From Fodinibius halophilus (GTDB lineage: Bacteria > Bacteroidota > Rhodothermia > Balneolales > Balneolaceae), in the NCBI RefSeq assembly GCF_011059105.1, contig NZ_JAALLS010000022.1, positions 1 through 64,000 of the forward strand: a stretch of 64,000 bases of DNA. Direction: 5' to 3'. Each line of letters begins with the position of its first letter. Position 1 is the first letter of the stretch. The notes below the pieces were generated by a model. The model made no database searches and had not been told where the DNA came from. It saw only the letters and a list, made by a program, of their open reading frames with translations. Below are positions 28,131-36,952 of the stretch, one piece after another. Both the position numbers and the translations under genes were made by a program.

Positions 28131-28973
28131 ATGGATTTCAGAACGAAACTTAAAAAAGCGGTTCGTAGCAATAACTCTACGGTTTGTGTGGGGCTGGACC
28201 CCAATCTACAGCTGCTACCGGCCGAATTAACCAAAATTAAAGACCCTGCCAAACGGGTTGACCATTTTCTTAAGCAGGTTATTGATGCCACCCGGCAACA
28301 CTGTGCGGCATATAAACCGAACCTCGGCTTCTTTGAAGCCCTGGGCGCTGACGGCTGGGATACTTTTGAAAGTGTATTGGATTACATCCCCGATGATAAA
28401 ATCATTATTGCCGATGCAAAGCGAGGTGATATCAGCTCTACGGCCGAGCATTATGCAAAAGCTTTTTTTGAGACTCATGATGTGGACGCCGTTACATTAA
28501 ACCCGTTAATGGGATTTGAAACACTGGAGCCATTCCTGGGTAATCCGGCAAAAAGTATCTATGTACTTACCCTCACCTCAAATCCCGGGGCTCAAGATAT
28601 TTTGTTGCAACAATTAGACAGTGGCGAAACTCTTTCTACCTTCATCGCCAAGAGACTGCAAAAGCAGCAACAAGATCATCCAACTGCGATAGGAATGGTC
28701 GTAGGAGCCACAAAAGCGAAAGAGCTGGAACCGGTGATTTCTCACTTTACGGAATCCCCTCTATTGATACCGGGGGTTGGCAAACAGGGAGGATCGGTCA
28801 GTGAACTTTCTGAGTCCCTTAAAGAGCATACTGCTGTTCCGCTTGTGAACTCGAGCAGAAGTATTATTTATGCCGGTAATGATTCCCCGGACTGGAAACA
28901 AGCAGTAGCTCAATCAGCATTAGATCTCAAAGAACGTTTAGCCCCAATAACAGCTCGATATGTCAAAGGATAA
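28131..28973 (+). CDS. pyrF: Orotidine 5'-phosphate decarboxylase
   Basis: Converts OMP to UMP, the last step of de novo UMP synthesis. The 280-residue length and sequence fit the longer, type 2 (PyrF-UMPS-like) group. Motifs: CVGLDPNLQLLP at the start, KPNLGFFEALG, the catalytic IIADAKRGDISSTAEHYA with its Lys-Asp pair, and the phosphate-binding PGVGKQGGS. The last 14 bases overlap the start of rnhA. No other pyr gene is adjacent; pyrR and prs lie 10 kb upstream. Confidence 0.95.
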   Translation: MDFRTKLKKAVRSNNSTVCVGLDPNLQLLPAELTKIKDPAKRVDHFLKQVIDATRQHCAAYKPNLGFFEALGADGWDTFESVLDYIPDDKIIIADAKRGDISSTAEHYAKAFFETHDVDAVTLNPLMGFETLEPFLGNPAKSIYVLTLTSNPGAQDILLQQLDSGETLSTFIAKRLQKQQQDHPTAIGMVVGATKAKELEPVISHFTESPLLIPGVGKQGGSVSELSESLKEHTAVPLVNSSRSIIYAGNDSPDWKQAVAQSALDLKERLAPITARYVKG

Positions 28974-29412
28974 GCAAAAAACGGTTATTGTATTTACGGA
29001 TGGCGCCTGCAGTGGAAACCCCGGTCCTGGTGGTTGGGGCGTGCTGTTGCAATGGAACGGCGTTGAAAAGGAACTGACCGGAGGTGCTTCGCATACCACT
29101 AATAATCGTATGGAGATGCGCGCCGTTATTGAAGCATTAAATGCCATCACACAACCCTGCCACGTTAAAATTCATAGTGACAGTGCTCTTATTGTAAACG
29201 CCTTTAAACAAAATTGGATTAAGAGCTGGAAAAAACGGGGCTGGAAAACGGCAAACAAAAAACCGGTAAAAAACAAGGATCTTTGGGAAGAGATGCTGGA
29301 AGCAATGAAACCCCACAAGGTTGAATGGATTAAAGTGAAAGGCCACTCCGATAATGTCCGCAATAACCGGGTGGATCGTCTGGCTGTAGAAGCTTCCAAA
29401 AAATATCAGTAA
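28960..29412 (+). CDS. rnhA: Ribonuclease HI
   Basis: Cleaves RNA in RNA/DNA hybrids. The 150-residue protein has the acidic active site in FTDGACSGNPGPGGWG (Asp14), NNRMEMRAVIEAL (catalytic Glu), IHSDSALIVNAF (Asp) and HSDNVRNNRVDRLA (final Asp), plus the basic handle region IKSWKKRGWKTANKKPVKNKDLW. Its ATG lies 14 bases before the pyrF stop, so translation is probably coupled to pyrF. It is followed by a gene-free, repeat-rich region. Confidence 0.96.
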   Translation: MSKDKQKTVIVFTDGACSGNPGPGGWGVLLQWNGVEKELTGGASHTTNNRMEMRAVIEALNAITQPCHVKIHSDSALIVNAFKQNWIKSWKKRGWKTANKKPVKNKDLWEEMLEAMKPHKVEWIKVKGHSDNVRNNRVDRLAVEASKKYQ

Positions 29413-29431
29413 TTATTTTATTAGTGCGTTG

Positions 29432-29535
29432 AAAGCAGGCTGGCGAACAGCTTAACCGGGGCTACTGAAAAGTAGAAATCCGATAGCTCCAAGGGAGTTG
29501 TACTCCCGTAGCGCTGGTTCTATTCGCCTGCTTTT
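29432..29535 (+). other. Structured palindromic element (ncRNA or dispersed hairpin repeat)
   Basis: A 104-base element starting 20 bases after rnhA. The outer stem AAAGCAGGC/GCCTGCTTT (29432-29440 and 29526-29534) is perfect. Inside it, GAA-CAGC pairs with GCTG-TTC (29445-29451 and 29513-29520). Two further hairpins lie within: GGGGCTA/TAGCTCC (29458-29464 and 29484-29490, one G-T) and GGGAGT/ACTCCC (29493-29498 and 29502-29507). The result is a three-way junction. An alternative CTAC/GTAG hairpin and a GCTAC/GTAGC pairing are also possible. It ends in TTTT but lacks a strong T tract. It matches no RNA family I know; a dispersed palindrome is the main alternative, as the next 500 bases are full of repeats. 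Confidence 0.5.
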
Positions 29536-29658
29536 AAACTACAGGTAGACAGATAATAAGTTGTGCTTACATTTATATTTCCTGCTGATCACCCTCCGCC
29601 ACTACGTTAAAACTTTGAGGCACATAGCTGCACCTCCTACCGTTCACACTATCAACGT

Positions 29659-29762
29659 CTGTCATCGCGAGCGGAGGGGAACGCAGCGCGGCGATCTCCC
29701 TAAAAAAACCAGTTGATGTATGAGGGCTGCTCTTTGGTTCTACGCATACCTACGCCGAGATG
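29659..29762 (+). repeat. Repeat copy A (CTGTCATCGCGAGCGG type)
   Basis: Begins CTGTCATCGCGAG and continues through CGGCGATCTCCCT, AACCAGTTGATGTATGAGG and TTGGTTCTACGC. It aligns along its length with copy B at 29902-30018 with scattered differences and small insertions. Confidence 0.75.
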
Positions 29763-29901
29763 AACTCTGTTGAAGCTTTTTTGAAGAATGGCTTCGGCGC
29801 ACTTCGCGAACTAAGAACAGGAGACTGCCGCGGTCTTCCGGAAAATCGCCGGAATCCCTCCCCGCCAAACGGGGAGTGACACTGCTTTTTTTAATCAACG
29901 G

Positions 29902-30018
29902 CTGTCATTGTGAGGAGTGCCGTGGGTTGGCGGAACGACGCGGCAATCTCCCTGAAGAAACCGCTTGATGTATAAGAGGCTGCCCTTTAGGTTCTACGCG
30001 AACTTATACATGGAGATC
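29902..30018 (+). repeat. Repeat copy B (CTGTCATTGTGAGGAG type)
   Basis: Begins CTGTCATTGTGAGG, then CGGCAATCTCCCT, AACCGCTTGATGTATAAGAGG and TAGGTTCTACGCG. Diverged copy of the element at 29659, in the same orientation and about 243 bases away. Confidence 0.75.
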
Positions 30019-30140
30019 CTGAAACGAGTTCAGGATGACATTGCTTCTAATATTCTTTTAGAACTTACTTTGGCATTTGGGCGCCAGGTATACCGATGAG
30101 ATTTCTCACCGCATTGCAACCATTCGAAATGAGCTGTGGC

Positions 30141-31142
30141 TTATTTTCTACTGCTCAAACTGGCAAAAGGCTTTAGTTCCATATCAGAATACATATCCCG
30201 CTCAGCCATCATCCCCCCCGTTATTGCGATCATGGCCGCATTATCGGTACAATAAGCTAGCTTGGGAATATGCAGCCTACAGTCCATCTCCTTCGTTAAT
30301 TCACGGGCCTTTCGACGTAACATTGAATTAGCAGAAACGCCTCCTGCCAACACCACACTTTCAACGCCCGTATGTTCCATAGCATTACGTAGTTTCTTCA
30401 CCAACACTTCAGTAATAGCATATGAAACGCTGGCACAGATTTCATCCAGGTGATCCTCTAAAAATTGCTCTTTGTCTTCTTGATCTTCTAGAAAATATTT
30501 AACCGATGTTTTAAGTCCCGAAAAGCTAAACTCAAAGTTATTATCTAACATCGCCTGCGGGAAGTCATGAAAACGGGGATCCCCATCTTTGGCACGCTCA
30601 TCAATCACCGGCCCAGCCGGATAAGGCAAGCCCAGTATCTTACCGATCTTATCAAAAGCCTCTCCAGCTGCATCATCCCGTGTTTCGCCCAACAGCTTGT
30701 GTTCAAAAGGAGCCGTCACGTGCACCAGTTGTGTATGTCCCCCCGATACGGTAAGTGCTACAAAAGGATAAGCAGGCGTTTCATCAATAAAGTTGGCATA
30801 GATATGAGCATCCATATGGTTGACCCCCACAAGTGGAATATCCCGTGACAAGGATAACCCTTTGGCAAAACAGAGCCCAACCAACAACGATCCCATAAGA
30901 CCGGGCCCCTGGGTAACAGCGATAGCATCAATTTCATTTATATGAACCCCTGCCTCATCCAGAGATTGCTGTACCGTGCGCCATATCGTCTTATGATGAG
31001 CGCGAGATGCCAATTCGGGGACTACCCCTCCATACTGCTCGTGCACCGCTTGTGAGGCAATAACATTCGACTCCATGCCTTTGCCGGTATAAACAGCAGC
31101 TGCTGTCTCATCACATGAGGACTCAATACCAAGTATCTTCAT
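30141..31142 (-). CDS. tsaD: tRNA N6-threonylcarbamoyladenosine transferase TsaD
   Basis: The catalytic subunit that, with TsaB, TsaE and TsaC, makes t6A37 in ANN-decoding tRNAs; essential in most bacteria. The 333-residue ASKHA-fold protein begins ILGIESSCDETAAAVY, has YGGVVPELASRAHH, AVTQGPGLMGSLLVG, the metal-binding VNHMDAHIYAN (His-x-x-x-His), ALTVSGGHTQLV and GGVSANSMLRR. It is the last gene of a group read nadB-nadC-nadA-tsaD, 48 bases after nadA. Its 3' end abuts the repeat-rich stretch. Confidence 0.96.
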   Translation of the reverse strand: MKILGIESSCDETAAAVYTGKGMESNVIASQAVHEQYGGVVPELASRAHHKTIWRTVQQSLDEAGVHINEIDAIAVTQGPGLMGSLLVGLCFAKGLSLSRDIPLVGVNHMDAHIYANFIDETPAYPFVALTVSGGHTQLVHVTAPFEHKLLGETRDDAAGEAFDKIGKILGLPYPAGPVIDERAKDGDPRFHDFPQAMLDNNFEFSFSGLKTSVKYFLEDQEDKEQFLEDHLDEICASVSYAITEVLVKKLRNAMEHTGVESVVLAGGVSANSMLRRKARELTKEMDCRLHIPKLAYCTDNAAMIAITGGMMAERDMYSDMELKPFASLSSRK

Positions 31143-31190
31143 TTTTGATCAATAAAAAGTGGTCTTAAAGACCAGGTTTAAACACTACTG

Positions 31191-32132
31191 TTAGGCGATA
31201 CTTAACATGCGTTCGATCGGCAGATGGGCACGCTCGGCCAACTCTTCATCTACTTTTACCTCATGCTGCTCATGCTTCAGTGAATCATATAACTTCTCAA
31301 GGGTAATCATCTTCATGAATTCACATACCGCATTTTCATTAGCCGGGTGGAATTTTTTACCCGGATTTTCTTTGCGCATCCGGTGCAGAATCCCTGTCTC
31401 GGTAGCAACCACAAACTCATCGGCATCCGACTCTTGAGCACGGTTCAGCATACCACTTGTGGAATGGATATGTCCATCCTCACAATCAAAATACATCGCT
31501 GATTTCATCATGCACGAGGTTGAGCAACCACATTCGGGATGAATCAACATTTCAGCTTCGGGATATTCTTCCTGCTTTTCAGAGAGGTTCAGCTCCCCAA
31601 TCTTTTCGTGAACATGGCAAGCCCCATCCCAGATATTGAGCTCACGACCGGTAACCATCTCAATATATCCGCCCAAAAACTTATCCGGCAAAAACAAGAT
31701 CTCCTTATCTTCCGGTATCGTATTAATAACATCCACCGCATTTGAGGAAGTGCAGCAGTAGTCGCACTCCGCTTTTACCGCAGCCGTAGTATTGATATAG
31801 GTTACCGTAACAGCATCAGGATGCTCAGCTTTCCACTCGCGCAGCTGCTCGGCGGTAATACTGTCGGCCAGTGAGCAACCGGCTTCTAAATCCGGGATGA
31901 GCACCTTTTTATCCGGCGAAATGATTGAGGCTGTTTCTGCCATAAAGTGGACGCCGCAAAAGATAATCATCTCGGCATCGGTATCTGCTGCCTGGTGCGA
32001 CAATCCCAGAGAATCACCGATATAATCGGCGATATCCTGTACTTCGGGCACCATATAATTATGGCCCAGAATCACGGCATTTTTTTCTTCTTTTAGTTCT
32101 TTTATCCCATCAATTAACTCTTGGGTATTCAT
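31191..32132 (-). CDS. nadA: Quinolinate synthase A
   Basis: Condenses iminoaspartate, made by NadB, with dihydroxyacetone phosphate to quinolinate; a [4Fe-4S] enzyme. The 313-residue protein starts with AVILGHNYMVPEVQDIADYIGDS, and has FCGVHFMAETASI, the cluster cysteine region ECDYCCTSSNAV, WDGACHVHEKI and HPECGCSTSCMM, and the C-terminal ENAVCEFMKMITLEKL. It lies 21 bases after nadC in the same direction, completing a nadB-nadC-nadA operon for NAD synthesis from aspartate. Confidence 0.96.
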   Translation of the reverse strand: MNTQELIDGIKELKEEKNAVILGHNYMVPEVQDIADYIGDSLGLSHQAADTDAEMIIFCGVHFMAETASIISPDKKVLIPDLEAGCSLADSITAEQLREWKAEHPDAVTVTYINTTAAVKAECDYCCTSSNAVDVINTIPEDKEILFLPDKFLGGYIEMVTGRELNIWDGACHVHEKIGELNLSEKQEEYPEAEMLIHPECGCSTSCMMKSAMYFDCEDGHIHSTSGMLNRAQESDADEFVVATETGILHRMRKENPGKKFHPANENAVCEFMKMITLEKLYDSLKHEQHEVKVDEELAERAHLPIERMLSIA

Positions 32133-32153
32133 AATAACTATTCCGTTTTCATT

Positions 32154-33017
32154 CTATTTATAAATTTCTTGTAGCTGCTGGCTGATATCAAACGCGGTTA
32201 CTGAATGCGTTAACGCTCCAACAGAAATGAAGTCAACCCCCGTAGAGGCTACTTCTGCAACTCTGTCCAGAGTAATATTACCCGAAGCTTCAGTTTCAGC
32301 TTGTCCATTTATCAATTTCACTGCCTCTTTCATTTTAGCGGCACTCATATTATCGAGCATAATGATATCAGCACCGGCGGCCAAAGCTTTTTTGACCTCA
32401 TCTAAACAGCTCGTTTCAACTTCAATACGTACAGCTGGGGCATTTTTACGAACACGCTGCATAGCGGCCTCAATACTTCCTGCTGCTACTATATGATTAT
32501 CTTTAATCATCGCCAGATCAAAAAGTCCCATGCGATGATTCGTTCCCCCACCGGCAGCAACGGCCTGCTTATCGAGCAATCGCAGCCCCGGCACTGTTTT
32601 ACGCGTATCTAATATCTTGGTATTCAGTACCCCGATTTCTTCAATATATCGTCGGGTCGTTGTTGCAATGCCTGACATACGCTGGGCAATATTCAAGGCG
32701 ATCCGTTCGGCAGTTAACATAGCCCGGGCATTCCCCTTTATAGTGACCAACTTTGTTTTCTCAGAAACGTTTTCGCCATCGCTAACATGCGGGCTCCAAA
32801 GGATATCAGAGTCCAGCTTTTCAAACACGCGCCGGGCAATATCAACACCGGCTATAATACCCTCTTCTTTGGCAACCCAAATCGCCTCGGCCTTATAATC
32901 TTCATCCACAACAGAGTTGGTCGTAATATCACCGCTTCGTACATCTTCTTCAAAAGCACGTTTTATAAGTGCTTCAATGGCATCATCTTTTTCTATTGTT
33001 TTTTCCAGATCCTTCAT
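32154..33017 (-). CDS. nadC: Quinolinate phosphoribosyltransferase (nicotinate-nucleotide pyrophosphorylase)
   Basis: Turns quinolinate and PRPP into nicotinate mononucleotide. The 287-residue protein has AFEEDVRSGDITTNSV near the start, the substrate-binding AERIALNIAQRMSGIATTTRRY, the family motif DTRKTVPGLRLLDKQAVAAGGGTNHRMGLFD, KDNHI, and the phosphate-binding IMLDNM and DFISVGALTHS. It is spaced 11 bases after nadB and 21 before nadA. PRPP for the reaction would come from the prs product. Confidence 0.97.
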   Translation of the reverse strand: MKDLEKTIEKDDAIEALIKRAFEEDVRSGDITTNSVVDEDYKAEAIWVAKEEGIIAGVDIARRVFEKLDSDILWSPHVSDGENVSEKTKLVTIKGNARAMLTAERIALNIAQRMSGIATTTRRYIEEIGVLNTKILDTRKTVPGLRLLDKQAVAAGGGTNHRMGLFDLAMIKDNHIVAAGSIEAAMQRVRKNAPAVRIEVETSCLDEVKKALAAGADIIMLDNMSAAKMKEAVKLINGQAETEASGNITLDRVAEVASTGVDFISVGALTHSVTAFDISQQLQEIYK

Positions 33018-33028
33018 TATTCCGATAT

Positions 33029-34591
33029 CTATACCGAGAGTGTTTTCAAATTTTCTTTCTGGTAGTGGATGGGAGCTGATGACGGCTGCAACTCAGGGAA
33101 ATCACTGCGCGTATGAACACCCCTGCTTTCTTCTCTTTCTAAAGCAGAACGGCTTATCAATTTTGCAATCCGGATCAACCCTTTGGAACGCAGGTAATAA
33201 TATTCGTTATCTACCGGCGTCAACTTATTTTCCAAAACTTCCAATTCTTTTAATGCCTTCTTTAATCTTTCTTTGCTGCGTCTTATTCCCACATAATTAC
33301 TCAACAATTCTGCTACCTGCTGCTGTAGTTCAGTAAATGAACTTTCCTGCTCATCATCAACTTTAAACTCCGTTGAAGCTGTTTGTTTGTCTACCGATAT
33401 ATCATTTTCCGCAGCAACATCAACAGCTCGCTTACTAAATACCAGGCATTCCAGCAACGAATTACTGGCCAAACGATTAGCCCCATGAATACCTGTTGCT
33501 GCTACTTCGCCACAGGCGTATAATCCTTCTATGGATGTCCGTGCATGAAGATCCGTTTCGATGCCCCCGATACAGTAATGCGCAGCAGGAGCTACCGGGA
33601 TTCCTTTATTCCGCAGGTCAATCCCCTGCTCTTCTATACGCCGAATTAGCGTTGGAAAATGGTTGCGCAGCTTATCAATATCAAGATGACTGACATCCAG
33701 GTAAACATGGTCTGTTTTCTGATGCTGTATCTGCCTGAAAATCTCTTGGGAGACGATATCCCGCGGGGCCAATTCTTGCTGGGAGTATTTGGCCATGAAA
33801 CGCTCACCGGCTTCATTAAACAATCGCGCCCCTTCACCTCGTACCGCTTCACTAATTAAAAAGGTAGATCCATCTCCCGTATAAAAAGCCGTGGGATGAA
33901 ACTGAATAAATTCGAGATCACGTAGTGTAGCTCCAATATTATATCCCAGCCACAAGCCATCTCCTGTAGAAGTATGCGGATTGGTGCTTCGTTGATAAAG
34001 TCCCGAATACCCGCCGGTAGCTAAAATAGTAACCGGGCTCTGAACCGTTAACAACTGCTCTTCTTGATACAGATAAGTGCTGGCCCCCGTACATTGCTCA
34101 CCGTCGGTACACAATTCATAGGCAAAAGCATGCTCAAGAACTTTGATATTTGACTGTTGCTGTACCAGTTCTGCAAGAAATTCAACCAATGCTTTTCCGG
34201 TAGCAGCACCATTAGCATGAAGAACTCGTCGGTTAGAGTGCCCCCCTTCCAGACCAAGTTCAATATCTCCGTTTTCCATATCGAACGGCATCCCACGCTC
34301 AATAAGTTCTTGAACTCGCTTGGCCCCTTCCTTGACAAGAATATCAACAGCCTGCTTATTACAAATACCGCGCCCAGCCTCCAGGGTATCATTCTTATGG
34401 CTTTCAAAGCTGTCCTGATCATTCAAAACAGCAGCAATACCCCCTTGTGCCCAATAACTACTACTGGCTTCAAGGCTGGATTTTGTAACAAGCGTTACAT
34501 TTCCGTATTGACTGGCATGCCAGGCCGCATGCAGGCCTGCTGCACCACTGCCAATGATGAGAAAATCGGTTATTGAGGTGTTACTGTTCAC
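33029..34591 (-). CDS. nadB: L-aspartate oxidase
   Basis: A flavoprotein that oxidises L-aspartate to iminoaspartate, the first step of NAD synthesis. The 520-residue chain begins DFLIIGSGAAGLHAAWHA (FAD motif), then SSYWAQGGIAAVL, EGGHSNRRVLHANGAATGKALV, LEFIQFHPTAFY, RGEGARLFNEAGERF, and CGEVAATGIHGANRLASNSLLEC at the C-terminal FAD site; a helical fumarate-reductase-type C-terminal domain follows. The best start is the GTG at 34591, since the next ATG would remove the FAD motif. It is the first gene of the nad operon; its upstream region of 260 bases also holds the dnaK terminator. Confidence 0.96.
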   Translation of the reverse strand: MNSNTSITDFLIIGSGAAGLHAAWHASQYGNVTLVTKSSLEASSSYWAQGGIAAVLNDQDSFESHKNDTLEAGRGICNKQAVDILVKEGAKRVQELIERGMPFDMENGDIELGLEGGHSNRRVLHANGAATGKALVEFLAELVQQQSNIKVLEHAFAYELCTDGEQCTGASTYLYQEEQLLTVQSPVTILATGGYSGLYQRSTNPHTSTGDGLWLGYNIGATLRDLEFIQFHPTAFYTGDGSTFLISEAVRGEGARLFNEAGERFMAKYSQQELAPRDIVSQEIFRQIQHQKTDHVYLDVSHLDIDKLRNHFPTLIRRIEEQGIDLRNKGIPVAPAAHYCIGGIETDLHARTSIEGLYACGEVAATGIHGANRLASNSLLECLVFSKRAVDVAAENDISVDKQTASTEFKVDDEQESSFTELQQQVAELLSNYVGIRRSKERLKKALKELEVLENKLTPVDNEYYYLRSKGLIRIAKLISRSALEREESRGVHTRSDFPELQPSSAPIHYQKENLKTLSV

Positions 34592-34787
34592 TTCTTGGGA
34601 TAACTAAAATTCATTCAAATATAAGGCATTATATGCATCTCACCTAACATCCTTGCCGGTTTACTCTAGTTTGTTAGATGGGGTAGCTCATCGCTTTCAT
34701 TCTCACATTTTCTCGCTGCATTTATACCCACTGTTAGGCCGAGTAGTATGCTCATTTGGACCAACGAAAATAATAAGTCTCTATTAT

Positions 34788-34822
34788 AAAAAGAAAGCCC
34801 CCCATCGATAAGATGGAGGGCC
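34788..34822 (-). terminator. Intrinsic terminator after dnaK
   Basis: Read on the minus strand, GCCCTCCATC pairs with GATGGGGGGC (one U-G wobble) around TTATC, followed by TTTCTTTTTATAA. It lies 32 bases after the dnaK stop. The rest of the 34592-34853 interval holds the nad promoter region, where I see no gene or known riboswitch. Confidence 0.88.
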
Positions 34823-34853
34823 CAAAGACTAATGATAAACCATCAGCTGATGA

Positions 34854-36830
34854 TTACTCTTTGTCTTCATCATCAACAACTTCGAAGTCTGCATCTACCG
34901 CATCTTCGTCGTCATCCTGCTCGGCACCAGCATCGGCAGCACCGTTAGGAGCACCTGCTCCAGCGGCAGCGCCAGCTGCAGCACCACCCGGTCCGGCAGC
35001 TCCGGGTCCGGGCTGTCCTTCACCTTGAGCAGCAGATTGATAGATCTCTTGCGAAGCTTCTGACCATGCGTTATTAAGTTCTTCCATTGCATCATCGAGC
35101 TCATCCACTTTTTCTTGATCGTGGAGTTCTTTCACTTTCTCAAGTGCTTCTTCGATCTTCTCTTTATTCTCATCAGAGATCTTATCTTCATGTTCATCAA
35201 GCTGCTTGCGCGTAGAGAATACAAGACTGTCCGCTTTGTTAAGCTTCTCTGCTCTTTCGCGGATACGCTCGTCTTCCTCTTCGTGCTTCTCAGCTTCTTC
35301 TTTCATCTTCTCTATTTCTTCCTCAGAAAGACCGGAAGAAGATTCGATGCGAATGCTCTGCTCTTTACCTGTTCCTTTATCTTTGGCGCTTACATTGAGT
35401 ACACCGTCAGCATCAATATCAAAGCTTACCTCAATTTGAGGTACACCGCGTGGGGCGGGTGGAATACCATCCAAGTGGAAGCGTCCCAGTGTTCGGTTAT
35501 CCTGTGCTTTGGCACGCTCACCCTGCAGTACGTGAATTTCTACGCTGGTTTGGTTGTCAGCAGCAGTAGAGAATGTTTCGGTCTTGCTTGTAGGGATGGT
35601 GGTATTTGCTTCAATAAGCTGTGTGGAAACGCCACCCAGTGTTTCAATACCGAGAGACAGTGGAGTAACGTCGAGCAGTACTACATCATCAACATCACCA
35701 GACATTACACCACCCTGGATTGCAGCACCAACGGCTACAACTTCATCAGGGTTAACGCCCTTACTTGGATCTTTACCGAAGAAATCTTTTACAACTTCCT
35801 GGATCTTTGGAATTCGAGTAGATCCACCAACCAAGATAACCTGGTCGATATCGTTCTTCGTCATATCCGCATCGCCCAGAGCTTTCTTGCAAGGATCGAT
35901 CGTTTTTTGCACCAAGTCATCAATCAGTTTCTCGAACTCGGAACGACTGATGTCAACATCCAAGTGCTTGGGACCAGAATCAGTAGCCGTAATAAATGGC
36001 AGGTTCACATTTGTTTTCTGTGAGCTGGAAAGCTCAATTTTTGCCTTTTCAGCAGCATCTTTCAGTCGCTGCATCGCCATCGGATCTTCACGGAGATCGA
36101 TGCCTTGATCTTTTTTGAATTCTTTGGCCAGGTGATCAATCAGACGCGAGTCAAAGTCATCTCCGCCGAGGTGCGTATCACCACTTGTGGATTTCACTTC
36201 AAAAACGCCATCACCGAGCTCCAGAATAGAGATATCGAAGGTACCGCCACCGAGGTCATATACTGCGATAGTCTGGTCTTGATCTTTCTTATCCAGACCG
36301 TATGCCAATGAAGCAGCCGTTGGCTCGTTAATAATTCGTTTAACATCGATGCCTGCAATTTCACCTGCTTCTTGCGTAGCTTTACGCTGTGCATCATTAA
36401 AATAAGCAGGAACCGTAATTACGGCTTCTTCAACATCTTCGCCGAGATACTCTTCAGCTGTCTGCTTCATCTTTTGAAGCACCATCGCAGAGATCTCCTG
36501 AGGAGCATACTTGCGATCTTCAATCTGCACACGAGCGGTATCGTCATCGCCCTTCACAATCTCATATGAAGCCTGGTGCGTCTCTTCTTCTACCTCATTA
36601 TACAGACGCCCCATAAAGCGCTTGATAGAAGAAATCGTTTTTTCTGGATTCGTTATTGCTTGTCGTTTAGCGGGTGCACCAACTAAGCGTTCGCCGTCTT
36701 TGGAAAATGCCACAACCGATGGGGTTGTTCGGCCACCTTCAGAGTTTTGAATCACTGTAGGTTCATTACCCTCCATAACAGCAACGCAGGAGTTGGTAGT
36801 ACCCAAGTCAATTCCTATAATTTTTCCCAT
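34854..36830 (-). CDS. dnaK: Chaperone protein DnaK (Hsp70)
   Basis: The ATP-dependent Hsp70 chaperone. 658 residues: ATPase domain with [16 protein letters not shown], the [17 protein letters not shown] and [14 protein letters not shown] motifs, [14 protein letters not shown]; substrate-binding domain ([16 protein letters not shown], linker nearby); helical lid; and a tail of about 60 residues rich in Gly, Ala and Pro ending in acidic EVVDDEDKE, similar to the EEVKD end. It is about 20 residues longer than the E. coli protein because of that tail. dnaJ and grpE are not adjacent. hsp20 lies upstream on the same strand, with a REP-like dimer between them. No CIRCE element is visible ahead of it. 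Confidence 0.98.
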   Translation of the reverse strand: MGKIIGIDLGTTNSCVAVMEGNEPTVIQNSEGGRTTPSVVAFSKDGERLVGAPAKRQAITNPEKTISSIKRFMGRLYNEVEEETHQASYEIVKGDDDTARVQIEDRKYAPQEISAMVLQKMKQTAEEYLGEDVEEAVITVPAYFNDAQRKATQEAGEIAGIDVKRIINEPTAASLAYGLDKKDQDQTIAVYDLGGGTFDISILELGDGVFEVKSTSGDTHLGGDDFDSRLIDHLAKEFKKDQGIDLREDPMAMQRLKDAAEKAKIELSSSQKTNVNLPFITATDSGPKHLDVDISRSEFEKLIDDLVQKTIDPCKKALGDADMTKNDIDQVILVGGSTRIPKIQEVVKDFFGKDPSKGVNPDEVVAVGAAIQGGVMSGDVDDVVLLDVTPLSLGIETLGGVSTQLIEANTTIPTSKTETFSTAADNQTSVEIHVLQGERAKAQDNRTLGRFHLDGIPPAPRGVPQIEVSFDIDADGVLNVSAKDKGTGKEQSIRIESSSGLSEEEIEKMKEEAEKHEEEDERIRERAEKLNKADSLVFSTRKQLDEHEDKISDENKEKIEEALEKVKELHDQEKVDELDDAMEELNNAWSEASQEIYQSAAQGEGQPGPGAAGPGGAAAGAAAGAGAPNGAADAGAEQDDDEDAVDADFEVVDDEDKE

Positions 36831-36890
36831 AATAGTTATTTGGTCTTTTTTGTTAGTTATTTAATTCTTTGTGCAATTTCTTGTTGTACC

Positions 36891-36947
36891 TGTCATCCCG
36901 AACTTGATTCGGGAGCAATCAGGTGCTGAAGCAAGTTCAGCATGACA
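36891..36947. repeat. REPIN-like inverted pair between hsp20 and dnaK
   Basis: TGTCATCCCGAACTTG at 36891-36906 faces CAAGTTCAGCATGACA at 36932-36947, a 16-base inverted pair with two mismatches. Each half also forms its own small palindrome (CCCGAACTTGATTCGGG and TGCTGAAGCAAGTTCAGCA). Related to the palindromes at 23560 and 30018. Confidence 0.7.
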
Positions 36948-36952
36948 AGTAA

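Larger units (their letters stand above)
29536..30140. other. Gene-free repeat-rich stretch
   Basis: These 600 bases hold no credible gene. They carry two diverged copies of an element of about 105-115 bases (listed separately), a GC-rich middle part with phrases such as CCGCCAAACGGGGAG, and a TCCTGAAACGAGTTCAGGA palindrome near 30018-30036. The tsaD gene ends at its right edge. Confidence 0.7.

Noticed and set aside
29413-30140. CRISPR array
   Set aside because: Repeats are only two, diverged and long, without regular spacers.
34592-34853. NAD-responsive riboswitch before nadB
   Set aside because: I looked for the nadA-motif hairpin pair and saw only the dnaK terminator and AT-rich DNA.
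35115-36023. 302-residue open frame opposite dnaK
   Set aside because: Fully antisense to a strongly conserved gene; the Phe- and Ser-rich sequence has no family features, so it is a shadow frame.
36831-36890. CIRCE element before dnaK
   Set aside because: The TTAGCACTC-N9-GAGTGCTAA pattern is not present.
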